From contig NZ_JAINRD010000028.1 of the NCBI RefSeq assembly GCF_020400605.1, forward strand, positions 57,594 through 121,593: 64,000 bases of DNA. The letters run 5' to 3'. Source of the stretch: Streptomyces aculeolatus. Lineage in GTDB: Bacteria > Actinomycetota > Actinomycetes > Streptomycetales > Streptomycetaceae. Positions 1-7,805 of the stretch are shown here, piece by piece. Under the pieces are notes generated by a model. That model was not told the origin of the DNA. It made no database searches and saw only the letters and a list, made by a program, of their open reading frames with translations. Made by a program: the position numbers and the translations under genes. The number at the start of each line of letters is the position of its first letter. Positions within the stretch are counted from its first letter, which is position 1.

Positions 1-1116
1 CAGAACGCCGTACGCAACCCGCGGCGCACCGCCGCCACCGCCTCCGCGCTGATGATCGGGCTCACCCTCATCACCGGTCTGACGGTGATCGGCAGCGGGA
101 TCTCCAACGCCATCGACAAGATGGCCACCGACGCCATGAAGGCCGACTACTCGGTCTCCATGTCGAACTTCACGCCGCTCAGCCCCGAGGTGGAGAAGAA
201 GCTCTCCGAACTCGACGAGGTCACCGCCTCCTCCCCGCTGCGCACCGTGCCCGTCGCCATCGGCGGCGACGAGGAGGACCTCACCGCCGTCAAGGGCGAG
301 GCCGTCGGGCAGCTGCTCGAACTGGACTTCGCGGAGGGCTCGTTCGACGGCCTTGCCGAGGGTGTCCCGGCCGGCGGCGGCGCGGCGAAGGCGATCGTCG
401 ACGACGACACCGCCGAGGACGAGGGCTGGAAGACGGGCGACACCATCGAGGTGACGTACCAGGACGGCGCCAAGGGCACGCTGACCGTCTCCGGCATCTA
501 CCACGGCAACGAGATGATCAAGGGCATCATGCTCGACACCTCGGTCGTCAACTCGCACGTGGACAAGATCACCGACTTCGAGGTCTGGCTGAAGACCGAG
601 GGCGGCGAGAGCGGCGCGATGAAGGACAAGCTGGAGGCGGCCCTCGGCGACAACCCGGCCATCGCGGTGATGAACGAGGAGGACGTCTCCGAGGCCATCG
701 CCGGGCTCATCAGCATGATGCTGAACATCCTCTACGCCATGCTCGGCATGGCCGTCCTGGTCGCGGTCCTCGGCGTGATCAACACGCTGGCCATGTCCGT
801 CTTCGAACGCTCCCAGGAGATCGGCATGCTGCGCGCCATCGGCCTTGACCGGCGCGCGGTCAAGCGGATGGTCCGGCTGGAGTCGCTGGTCATCTCGCTC
901 TTCGGCGGGGTGCTCGGCATCGGCCTCGGCGTCTTCCTCGGCTGGGCCGCCGGCGAGCTGATCTCCAGCTCGCTCGACACCTACTCGCTGGTGCTGCCGT
1001 GGGAGCGGATGGGCTACTTCCTCGCCGGCGCCGCGCTGGTGGGCATGCTGGCGGCGCTCTGGCCCGCCCGCAGGGCGTCGCGGCTCAACATGCTCGCGGC
1101 CATCAAGAGCGAGTAG
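1..1116 (+). CDS. ABC transporter permease, MacB/FtsX type (5' truncated)
   Basis: The reading frame is open from the first base, so the gene starts outside the window; 371 residues are visible. A membrane segment lies near residues 17-36, then a roughly 190-residue extracytoplasmic domain rich in Asp and Glu, then three membrane segments near 235-262, 294-317 and 336-354. The stretch LRAIGLDRRAVKRMVRLE between the last segments is typical of FtsX-like permease domains. The opening residues QNAVRNPRRTAATASAL resemble the junction before the second FtsX domain of actinobacterial ABC permeases of about 850 residues, so this is probably the C-terminal half of one. The ATPase partner should lie upstream. 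Such systems usually export lipids or peptides or act mechanically on the envelope; the substrate is unknown. Confidence 0.85.
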   Translation, partial: QNAVRNPRRTAATASALMIGLTLITGLTVIGSGISNAIDKMATDAMKADYSVSMSNFTPLSPEVEKKLSELDEVTASSPLRTVPVAIGGDEEDLTAVKGEAVGQLLELDFAEGSFDGLAEGVPAGGGAAKAIVDDDTAEDEGWKTGDTIEVTYQDGAKGTLTVSGIYHGNEMIKGIMLDTSVVNSHVDKITDFEVWLKTEGGESGAMKDKLEAALGDNPAIAVMNEEDVSEAIAGLISMMLNILYAMLGMAVLVAVLGVINTLAMSVFERSQEIGMLRAIGLDRRAVKRMVRLESLVISLFGGVLGIGLGVFLGWAAGELISSSLDTYSLVLPWERMGYFLAGAALVGMLAALWPARRASRLNMLAAIKSE

Positions 1117-1164
1117 CGCCGGAACGCACGGGGGAACGGGGAGACGGGCGGCCGCAGCCCGTCG

Positions 1165-1205
1165 GAAGGGCCCGCGCGGAGGGACTGCCCTCCCGCGGGC
1201 CCTTC
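1165..1205. terminator. Hairpin terminator after the ABC permease
   Basis: An inverted repeat with arms of about 18 bases, one bulged base and a 4-base loop lies 48 bases after the permease stop. There is no T-tract, as is common for Streptomyces terminators. It sits between the permease and the oppositely oriented DUF4287 gene and could serve both. Confidence 0.6.
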
Positions 1206-1254
1206 GCCGTGCCGTGTACTCGGTCGTTGCGCCAGGGGTGCGCTCAGTCCCCTC

Positions 1255-1485
1255 CTAGAGCAATTTGCGCGCGGCCCGCCTCAGGTCGTACTCGTGGATG
1301 ATCGCTTTGGCGTGGCCGTACGCCAGGTTGTGCTCGCCACGGAGCCAGCTCACTTTCTCCTCGAAGCGGAGGAGACAGGGACCGTCCTCGACGGTCCGCA
1401 GCCAGTCGGAGACTTCACGGCCGGTGCAGTGGGGGATGCGGGAGAGCAGGTTCCGGTGGGTTTCTGCGGAGAAGACTTGGGACAT
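1255..1485 (-). CDS. DUF4287 domain-containing small protein
   Basis: This 76-residue protein starts MSQVFSAETHRNLL. The second half (EEKVSWLRGEHNLAYGHAKAII) matches the conserved core of DUF4287: a short helical domain with a VxWLxxxxxLxxGHAxAI pattern, found in small actinobacterial proteins and at the start of some DUF5655 proteins. The ATG at 1483-1485 was preferred over an upstream start because the extra 39 residues are low-complexity and arginine-rich. Function is unknown; it is probably cytosolic and stands alone, facing the permease gene. Confidence 0.65.
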   Translation of the reverse strand: MSQVFSAETHRNLLSRIPHCTGREVSDWLRTVEDGPCLLRFEEKVSWLRGEHNLAYGHAKAIIHEYDLRRAARKLL

Positions 1486-1604
1486 CGGCGCCTCCGGTAT
1501 GCAGTCCTTCTCAGCACCGTGCCTGAGGGCGCGCCGATTGACAACCACCCGGAACGGGACGGCTCGAACCTCCCCCCGGGCTACCCGCGGGTTAGGCTCC
1601 ACCC

Positions 1605-1913
1605 GTGCTCGACGTGCTCGACTTCGTGACCGCCGTTGACCGGATCGCCGACCGCCTGCGGTCGCTGCCGCAGAGCCGGCTGCGCGCGGGGGCGGCCGCC
1701 GCCGGGCTGGCGCTGGCGCGCGAGCTGTCCGCGCGGGCGCAGCGGCTGGAGGCGCCGGAGCGTACGCCGTACGAGATGCCGGCGGCGGGGGAGTTCGCGG
1801 TCGGGGACCAGGTGGCCGTCGCGGGGCGGGACCTGGCGGAGGCGCTGCGGGCGGCCGGTGACGCGCAGGGGCTCGCGGAGGCGCTGGCGGTGGTGCGGGA
1901 GGTCCGGCTGTGA
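1605..1913 (+). CDS. Conserved hypothetical protein (102 aa)
   Basis: GTG start, 102 residues, no membrane segment or signal peptide. The N-terminal part is helical (VDRIADRLRSLPQSRLRAGAAA) and the middle contains a short hydrophilic strand region (GEFAVGDQVAVAGRDLAEAL) followed by an alanine-rich helix. It resembles small conserved proteins of Streptomyces with no assigned role. It is transcribed toward the membrane-anchored protein at 2050-3024, with a repeat-rich spacer between. I do not recognise a function. Confidence 0.55.
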   Translation: MLDVLDFVTAVDRIADRLRSLPQSRLRAGAAAAGLALARELSARAQRLEAPERTPYEMPAAGEFAVGDQVAVAGRDLAEALRAAGDAQGLAEALAVVREVRL

Positions 1914-1963
1914 ACGAGGCGCTCTGCCGGGCGCGTACGGCTCCCGGGGGCCGGGCTCGGGAG

Positions 1964-2022
1964 TCCGGGCTCAGGTTGTCCGGGCTCAGGATCTCCGGGG
2001 TCCGGGTGTCCGGGGTCCGGTG
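1964..2022. repeat. 15-bp tandem repeat, four copies
   Basis: Units start at 1964, 1979, 1994 and 2009; three are 15 bases and the last is 14. Each begins TCCGGG. The first two units (TCCGGGCTCAGG plus three bases) and the last two (TCCGGGGTCCGG plus two or three) form two sub-types. The array lies between two convergent genes, and similar CCGGG words continue to 2049. Confidence 0.75.
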
Positions 2023-2049
2023 TCAGGAGCCGGGGGCCGGGGGCCGGGG

Positions 2050-3024
2050 TCAGAGGGAGGCGATGACGCGGTCCGCGAGGATGTAGACGCTCTCGCCCGC
2101 GCAGTCGAAGGTCAGCGCGAACGCCCCGCTGATCGCTGAGCCGCCCAGCAGCACCGGCTCCGTGCCCCCGTCGAGCGCCTCCGCGAGCCGCTCCGCGGTG
2201 TCGCGGTGGCCGGGGGAGAGGCAGAGCGTGGTGCCGTCGGCGAAGACGTAGACGTCGAGCGTGCCCAGCGGGCCCAGCCGCACGTCGGTCAGCGGCGTAC
2301 GGCCCGCCGCCAGGTCCTCCAGCCGGTTCACGGTGCGCTCGTGGTCGGCGACGGCCGGCTGCGGGCGGAAGTCGGGGTGCGAGGGGTGGCGGCGGCGGGC
2401 GGCGGCCAGCTCGGCGGACTCGCCCTCGGCGGGCGGCGCGTCCGCGGCGGCGGCGATGTCGTCCTGCTCCGCGGGGTCCGCGCACTCCGGCCGGTCCACG
2501 GCGTCCAGCCGGTCGAGCCGGTCCATGCGGTCCAGCCGGTCCATCGGGTCGAGCAGCGGCTCGAAGCCGGCGAAGTCGGCCTGGCGCGGTATGAACACCT
2601 CGCCGCCGAAGTCGACGGGGTCGCCGGGGAAGGGGGTCGCGTCGATGCTGTCGCGCGCCTCCTGCTCGGCCCAGAACGCCCGCGCCTCGGCCAGCTCGCG
2701 CTCCCGCTCGTCGGCGAGCGCCTGGGCGACGGCGATACGTATCTCCGCGGCAGGTGCGGGCCGGGCGGCCGGCACCGACGCCTCGTCCCCGGCCTGCGCC
2801 TCGCCGGCGGCGGACTCCGCCTCCGCCGCCGCGTTCGGGACCGCCTGCGCCCGCTCCCCGGCACCCCGCGCCGCGGCCCGGTCGGCCTGCGCGGTCTGCG
2901 CGGTCAGTTCGGCACGGAGCGTGACGACCTCGCGCCGCAGCCCGCTCACCGCACGCAGCACGGCGGCGCCGAGCAGCGCGGCAGAGGCGGCGGCCAGCAG
3001 GACGGCGAAGTTGGTGGCGCTCAC
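2050..3024 (-). CDS. Membrane-anchored coiled-coil protein of unknown function
   Basis: 324 residues, ATG start. Residues 5-27 form a hydrophobic N-terminal anchor, followed by a predicted coiled coil (LRREVVTLRAELTAQTAQ, near 29-47) and an alanine/glutamate-rich linker. A short repeat of MDR/LDR units lies near residues 161-177. The C-terminal 110 residues (from about DHERTVNRLEDLAAG) look globular and end in strand-rich sequence (TLDVYVFADGTTLCLSPGH). No catalytic motif is visible. The topology suggests a single-pass protein with a large cytoplasmic or extracytoplasmic tail. I do not recognise the family. Confidence 0.6.
   Translation of the reverse strand: MSATNFAVLLAAASAALLGAAVLRAVSGLRREVVTLRAELTAQTAQADRAAARGAGERAQAVPNAAAEAESAAGEAQAGDEASVPAARPAPAAEIRIAVAQALADERERELAEARAFWAEQEARDSIDATPFPGDPVDFGGEVFIPRQADFAGFEPLLDPMDRLDRMDRLDRLDAVDRPECADPAEQDDIAAAADAPPAEGESAELAAARRRHPSHPDFRPQPAVADHERTVNRLEDLAAGRTPLTDVRLGPLGTLDVYVFADGTTLCLSPGHRDTAERLAEALDGGTEPVLLGGSAISGAFALTFDCAGESVYILADRVIASL
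2490..2544 (-). repeat. In-frame MDR/LDR repeat
   Basis: Within the preceding gene, a short DNA repeat (CGGTCCAGC or CGGTCCATG words on the plus strand) encodes alternating Met-Asp-Arg and Leu-Asp-Arg units ending in DAVDRPE. It is a likely site of replication-slippage length variation between strains. Confidence 0.6.
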
Positions 3025-3149
3025 TGTCGGACTCCCGATTGCTGTAGGACCCCCATGTTCTACCTCAGCCTGCCGGAGCGCAGAACCCCACCCCTAGCGG
3101 AAAATGGCATGAATAGGGCGGGCCTTTGGTCCCACCGCCGCCAAGGCGG

Positions 3150-3182
3150 GCGGCGGGGGCGCGGTTTGCGCACCCCCGCCGC
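3150..3182 (-). terminator. Hairpin terminator downstream of the thiolase gene
   Basis: A 10-bp perfect GC stem (arms 3150-3159 and 3173-3182) with a 13-base interior lies about 20 bases past the thiolase stop codon on the minus strand. Confidence 0.6.
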
Positions 3183-3202
3183 GGTTGCGTACCGACGCGT
3201 TG

Positions 3203-4435
3203 CTAACTCAGCCGCTCCAGCACCATGGCCATGCCCTGGCCGCCCCCGACGCACATCGTCTCCAGCCCGAACTGCTTGTCGTGCCACTGCAGGGAGTTGA
3301 TGAGCGTCGTGGTGATCCGCGCGCCCGTCATGCCGAAGGGGTGCCCGACGGCGATGGCGCCGCCGTTGACGTTCAGCCGGTCCGGGTCGATGCCCAGATC
3401 CCGGTACGAGGGGACCACCTGCGCGGCGAACGCCTCGTTGATCTCCACCAGGTCGATGTCGCCGATCGACATCCCGGCCCGCGCCAGCGCCTGCCTGCTC
3501 GCCTCCACCGGGCCCAGGCCCATGATCTCGGGCGACAGCGCCGAGAGCCCGGTCGAGACGATCCGCGCCAGCGGCGTGAGACCCAGCTCACGCGCCTTGG
3601 TGTCGGACATCACGACGAGGGCCGCGGCGCCGTCGTTCAGCGGGCAGCAGTTGCCGGCGGTGACCATCCCGTCGGGGCGGAACACCGGCTTCAGCCCCGC
3701 GACGCCCTCCAGGGTCACCCCGGCCCGCGGGCCGTCGTCCTTGCTCACGACCGTGCCGTCGGGGGTGGTGACGGGCGTGATCTCGCGCTCCCAGAAGCCC
3801 GCGGCGATGGCCTTCTCGGCGAGGTTCTGCGAGCGCACGCCGAACTCGTCCATGTCCTGCCGCGTGACGCCCTTGGCCCGCGCCAGGTTCTCGGCGGTCT
3901 GCCCCATGGCGATGTACACGTCCGGCACCAGCCCGTCCGCGCGCGGGTCGTGCCAGCCTCCCCCGTCGAAGGCCGAGCCCTTCTCCTGCCGTTCCGCGGT
4001 ACGGGCCTCGGCCTCGGCGAAGAGGGGGTTGTGGGTGCCGGGCATGCCGTCGGAGGAGCCGTTCACGAACCGCGAGACCGTCTCCACGCCCGCCGAGACG
4101 AAGACGTCGCCCTCGCCGGCCTTGATGGCGTGGAACGCCATCCGCGTGGTCTGCAGGGAGGAGGAGCAGTAGCGCGTGATGGTGCAGCCCGGGAGGTGGT
4201 CCATGCCGAGCTGCACGGCGACCACGCGGCCCAGGTTGTGCCCCTGCTCGCCGCCGGGCAGGCCGCAGCCGAGCATGAGGTCGTCGATGTCCTGCGGGTC
4301 CAGGCCGGGCACCTTGTCGAGGGCGGCCCGGACGATGCCGGCGGCCAGGTCGTCGGGGCGGACGTCCTTCAGCGAGCCCTTCCCGGCCCGGCCGATCGGG
4401 GAGCGGGCGGCGGAGACGATCACGGCTTCGGGCAT
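3203..4435 (-). CDS. Acetyl-CoA C-acyltransferase (thiolase)
   Basis: 410 residues, a normal length for a degradative or biosynthetic thiolase. It cleaves 3-ketoacyl-CoA with CoA, or condenses two acyl-CoAs, in the cytosol. The nucleophilic Cys is C90 in RYCSSSLQT. The NEAFAAQ motif follows, His365 lies in GGAIAVGHPFGMTGAR and the acid/base Cys395 lies in MCVGGGQGMAM, so the catalytic set is complete. The gene stands alone with its own terminator and divergent spacing from the Bax-inhibitor-like gene. A role in fatty-acid beta-oxidation is likely. The natural chain length cannot be read from sequence, so no fadA symbol is given. Confidence 0.93.
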   Translation of the reverse strand: MPEAVIVSAARSPIGRAGKGSLKDVRPDDLAAGIVRAALDKVPGLDPQDIDDLMLGCGLPGGEQGHNLGRVVAVQLGMDHLPGCTITRYCSSSLQTTRMAFHAIKAGEGDVFVSAGVETVSRFVNGSSDGMPGTHNPLFAEAEARTAERQEKGSAFDGGGWHDPRADGLVPDVYIAMGQTAENLARAKGVTRQDMDEFGVRSQNLAEKAIAAGFWEREITPVTTPDGTVVSKDDGPRAGVTLEGVAGLKPVFRPDGMVTAGNCCPLNDGAAALVVMSDTKARELGLTPLARIVSTGLSALSPEIMGLGPVEASRQALARAGMSIGDIDLVEINEAFAAQVVPSYRDLGIDPDRLNVNGGAIAVGHPFGMTGARITTTLINSLQWHDKQFGLETMCVGGGQGMAMVLERLS

Positions 4436-4672
4436 CAGGGCTCCCAGGGGACGCGGAGGGTCGGGGTCCTGGGCTGAAGTTACCCGTACGTAGTGAAGGG
4501 GTCACGGTTCTCGTACTGTGACGCGGACCTCAATTTCTGAGCGCTTGCTTACTACGGGCCGGGAAAGACAGGGAAAAGGCTTGTGAAAGATCCTCCTGAG
4601 GTCTGGCGCGATGTCTTTGCCTACCCATTACTCTTGTCCCAAGGCCGCGCAGTGCGGCCACTGAGGAGTGAG

Positions 4673-5572
4673 ATGAGGAGCAGCAACCCGGTCTTCACGC
4701 GACGGGGGTTCAGCCGCGAGGGCGGTTCGGCAGGCTTCAACGCGCCGTCGCAGGCCGGGGGCCCCACTGCCGCCCAGGGCAACAACCCGTACGCCCAGCC
4801 CGGCACCAACCCGTATGCGCAGCAGCCGGGTGCCGCCCCGCGGAACCCCTACGCGCCCGCGGACCAGCAGCAGGGCGAATGGGCGCCGTACGCGGCGCCC
4901 GCCGGCGGCCGGATGACCATGGACGACGTCGTGTCCCGCACGGGCATGACGCTCGGCCTGGTGATCCTCGCGGCCGTCGCCTCCTGGATCACCTTCGACG
5001 GTGAGAAGTCGCTCGGCATCGGCCTGGTGGCCGCGCTCGGCGCCTTCGTGCTGGCGATGGTCCAGGCGTTCAAGCGCCGGCCGATCCCCGCGCTGATCCT
5101 GTCCTACGCGGTGCTCGAGGGCGTCTTCCTCGGCATCATCAGCGAGTACTTCAACACCTACGTCGACGGCGCGGTCATGCAGGCCGTGCTCGGCACGATG
5201 GCGGTGTTCTTCGGTGTGCTCGTGGCGTACAAGCTGCGGATCATCCGGGTCACGGCCCGGTTCCAGCGGTTCGTCATCGGCGCGGCCATCGGCTTCGTGC
5301 TGCTGATGGCGGTCAACATGTTCGCCGCGCTCATCGGCGGCGGCGACGGCATGGGCCTGCGCAGCGGCGGCCTCGGCATCCTGTTCGGCATCATCGGCGT
5401 CGTGCTCGGCGCGTGCTTCCTGGCCCTGGACTTCAAGCAGGTCGAGGACGGCATCGCCTACGGCGCCCCGAAGAACGAGGCGTGGCTCGCCGCCTTCGGT
5501 CTGACCCTGACCCTGGTCTGGATCTACCTGGAGATGCTGCGCCTGGTGGCCATCCTCCAGGGTGGCGACTGA
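4673..5572 (+). CDS. Bax inhibitor-1/YccA family membrane protein
   Basis: 299 residues from ATG 4673, preceded by GGAGTGAG. In-frame codons further upstream read implausible sequence. The first 80 residues are a Gln/Pro/Asn/Gly-rich cytoplasmic tail with repeated NPYA units (NNPYAQPGTNPYAQQ). Seven hydrophobic segments follow, the usual BI-1 topology, and the C-terminus carries Asp residues (LALDFKQVEDG) like those that form the pH-sensing site in BsYetJ-type BI-1 proteins. Bacterial members are thought to leak calcium or protons or to interact with membrane proteases; the role in Streptomyces is not established. A strong hairpin follows, so it is probably monocistronic. Confidence 0.88.
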   Translation: MRSSNPVFTRRGFSREGGSAGFNAPSQAGGPTAAQGNNPYAQPGTNPYAQQPGAAPRNPYAPADQQQGEWAPYAAPAGGRMTMDDVVSRTGMTLGLVILAAVASWITFDGEKSLGIGLVAALGAFVLAMVQAFKRRPIPALILSYAVLEGVFLGIISEYFNTYVDGAVMQAVLGTMAVFFGVLVAYKLRIIRVTARFQRFVIGAAIGFVLLMAVNMFAALIGGGDGMGLRSGGLGILFGIIGVVLGACFLALDFKQVEDGIAYGAPKNEAWLAAFGLTLTLVWIYLEMLRLVAILQGGD

Positions 5573-5595
5573 CACGACTCGCACGACTGACCGTG

Positions 5596-5632
5596 TGGCC
5601 CGGCCGGAGGCGTACGCCCTCCGGCCGGGCCA
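5596..5632 (+). terminator. Strong hairpin terminator between the Bax-inhibitor-like gene and pdxH
   Basis: Perfect 15-bp arms (5596-5610 and 5618-5632) around a 7-base loop begin 23 bases after the upstream stop. The pdxH start follows 21 bases later, so pdxH probably uses a promoter inside or upstream of this short gap, or read-through. Confidence 0.75.
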
Positions 5633-5653
5633 CCGGCATGAGTAGGGGGAACC

Positions 5654-6337
5654 ATGGCCGACGAGGCGGAGAAGGCCGACGGGGCCGGCGGCCTGAGGCG
5701 GCTGCTGCGGGGGATCCAGGTCTTCGAGGGCGACCTGCCGTCGTTCGACCCGCGGGAGACCCCGGACGGGCCGGTCGCGCTCTTCACGGACTGGCTGCTG
5801 GACGCCGTACGGGCGGGGGTGCGCGAGCCGCACGCGATGACCCTGTCGACGGCGGACGCGGACGGCGCGCCGTCGGCGCGGGTGCTGATCCTCAAGGACG
5901 TCGGCCCGGACGGCTGGCAGTTCGCCTCGGACGCAGGCAGCCCGAAGGGCCGGGAACTTGCCGGGCGGCCGTACGCGGCGCTGACGTTCTACTGGTCGCC
6001 GCTGGCCCGCCAGGTGCGCATCCGGGGCCCGGTCGCCGCGGCGGACCCGGAGCTGAGCGCCGCGGACTTCCTCGCCCGCGGGGCGGGCGCCCGCGCGGAG
6101 GCCCTGCTCGGCCGCCAGTCCCGCCCGCTGGCGGACCCCGCGGAGCGGGACGCGGCCGTCGGCGAGTCGCTGGCGCGGGTCGAGGCGGATCCGGGTCTGG
6201 TGGCGCCGGGGTGGACGCTGTACGCGGTGCGGCCGGAGACGGTGGAGTTCTGGCAGGGCGACAAGGCGCGGCGCCACACCCGGCTCGTATACGAGTCGGC
6301 GCCACCCGGGTGGACGAAGCGCTTGCTGTGGCCCTGA
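5654..6337 (+). CDS. pdxH: Pyridoxamine/pyridoxine 5'-phosphate oxidase
   Basis: 227 residues. The enzyme uses FMN and oxygen to oxidise pyridoxine or pyridoxamine 5'-phosphate to pyridoxal 5'-phosphate. The FMN-binding split-barrel core runs from about residue 55 (PHAMTLSTADADGAPSARVL, then LKDVGPDGWQFASD), and the C-terminal dimerisation region has the usual RPETVEFWQG and RRHTRLVY. The start ATG follows GGGGGAACC. It could alternatively act on a related FMN-linked substrate, since actinobacteria have several PNPOx-fold proteins. The length and C-terminal region favour true PdxH. It ends 3 bases from the convergent permease gene. Confidence 0.85.
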   Translation: MADEAEKADGAGGLRRLLRGIQVFEGDLPSFDPRETPDGPVALFTDWLLDAVRAGVREPHAMTLSTADADGAPSARVLILKDVGPDGWQFASDAGSPKGRELAGRPYAALTFYWSPLARQVRIRGPVAAADPELSAADFLARGAGARAEALLGRQSRPLADPAERDAAVGESLARVEADPGLVAPGWTLYAVRPETVEFWQGDKARRHTRLVYESAPPGWTKRLLWP

Positions 6338-6340
6338 GAC

Positions 6341-7723
6341 TCACTTCTCCCCGGTCTGGCCGGTCTGGCCGGCCGCTCGCAGGGCGACCTGGTTGACGAT
6401 CCACAGCCCGATCCCGATGGCCAGCAGCACGCCGGCCCGGATGTAGACGTCCGCGGGCCGGTCCGACAGCGGGCTGGCCAGGATCCCGGCGGTGACGGCG
6501 CCCAGCACGGGTATCCACGTCGGCGCGCGGAAGTGCTTGTGGTCGACCGGGTCACGGCGCAGCACGAGCACGGCCACGTTGACGACGGCGAAGACGCACA
6601 GCAGCAGGAACGAGGTGGTGTCGCCGAGCCCCTCGATCTCGCCGGTCGACACCAGCCCGATCGCCAGCGCCGTGACGAACACGATCCCGACCACGGGCGT
6701 CCGCCGCCCCGGCAGCACGCGCCCCATGCCGCGCGGCAGCACGCGCTCGTTGGCGAGGCCGTAGCAGAGCCGGGAGGCCATCATGATGTTGATCAGGGCC
6801 GAGTTGGACACCGCGAAGAGCGCGATGAGCGCGAACAGCTTCGCGGGGAAGTCCACGCCGCTCTCGTCCACGACCAGCAGCAGCGGCCCGCTGGATCCGG
6901 CCAGCCGCTCGTGGTCGACCATCAGCGAGGAGACGAGCGCGACGAGGACGTAGATCGTGCCGGTGATCGCCACCCCGAGGAAGATCGCCCGCGGGAAGTT
7001 CCGCACCGGGTCTTTGGTCTCCTCCGCCATGTTGACCGAGTCCTCGAACCCCACGAAGGCGAAGAACCCCAGCGCGGTCGCCCCGAGCACGCCGGTGAGC
7101 ACGGCGTACCCGGTCCCGCCGGTGTCGAACTCCGTCAGCCGCGACGGCTCGCCCTCGCCGGTCAGCACGGCGGCGACGCCGATGCCGAGGATCACGAGCA
7201 GCCCGGTCACCTCGACGACGGTCAGCACGACGTTCGTCTTCACCGACTCGGAGACGCCGCGCAGGTTGAGCGAGGCCAGCACGACGACGAACAGGATGGC
7301 GATGAGCGTCGGCGAGATGTCGACGAACTCCTGGAGGTAGTCCCCGCTGAACGCCCGCGCGGCGGCGCTCGCGGACGACAGCCCGGAGCACATCACCATG
7401 AACGCGACGATGAACGTCAGGAACGGCACCCGGAACGCCTTCTGCGTGTACAGCGCCGCCCCCGCGGCCCGCGGGTACTTGCCGACCAGCTCGACGTACG
7501 AGGCGGCGGTGAGCATCGCCACCACGAACCCGATCACGAACGGCACCCACAGCGCCCCGCCGATCCGCCCGGCGACGGCGCCGGTGTTGGCGTAGATGCC
7601 GGTGCCGAGGATGTCGCCGACGACGAAGAGCAGCAGCAACTTGGGCCCGATGGCCCGCTTCAGCGGCGTACCGCCGCCGTCGGAGGGTGGCGGGCCGGCC
7701 GCTTCGGTGGATGAATTCAGCAT
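6341..7723 (-). CDS. APC-superfamily amino-acid permease
   Basis: About 460 residues with 12 hydrophobic segments. The first (LLLLFVVGDILGTGIYANTG) carries the GxGIY substrate-binding kink typical of amino acid/polyamine/organocation transporters, and FVGFEDSVNMAEETKDP is the conserved loop after segment 6. It should import an amino acid or related amine with protons or by exchange; specificity is not predictable. ATG 7723 is used. A GTG six codons upstream (7741) has a comparably placed AAGGGG and cannot be excluded. It is convergent with pdxH, and the PLP decarboxylase reads on the same strand 82 bases upstream. Confidence 0.88.
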   Translation of the reverse strand: MLNSSTEAAGPPPSDGGGTPLKRAIGPKLLLLFVVGDILGTGIYANTGAVAGRIGGALWVPFVIGFVVAMLTAASYVELVGKYPRAAGAALYTQKAFRVPFLTFIVAFMVMCSGLSSASAAARAFSGDYLQEFVDISPTLIAILFVVVLASLNLRGVSESVKTNVVLTVVEVTGLLVILGIGVAAVLTGEGEPSRLTEFDTGGTGYAVLTGVLGATALGFFAFVGFEDSVNMAEETKDPVRNFPRAIFLGVAITGTIYVLVALVSSLMVDHERLAGSSGPLLLVVDESGVDFPAKLFALIALFAVSNSALINIMMASRLCYGLANERVLPRGMGRVLPGRRTPVVGIVFVTALAIGLVSTGEIEGLGDTTSFLLLCVFAVVNVAVLVLRRDPVDHKHFRAPTWIPVLGAVTAGILASPLSDRPADVYIRAGVLLAIGIGLWIVNQVALRAAGQTGQTGEK

Positions 7724-7805
7724 GCCCCTGCCAATGCCCACCCACCCCTTACACCAACCCCTTACCTCGGGGCGGCCGGCTGAACCCGCCCTGCGGGCGC
7801 GGGCG

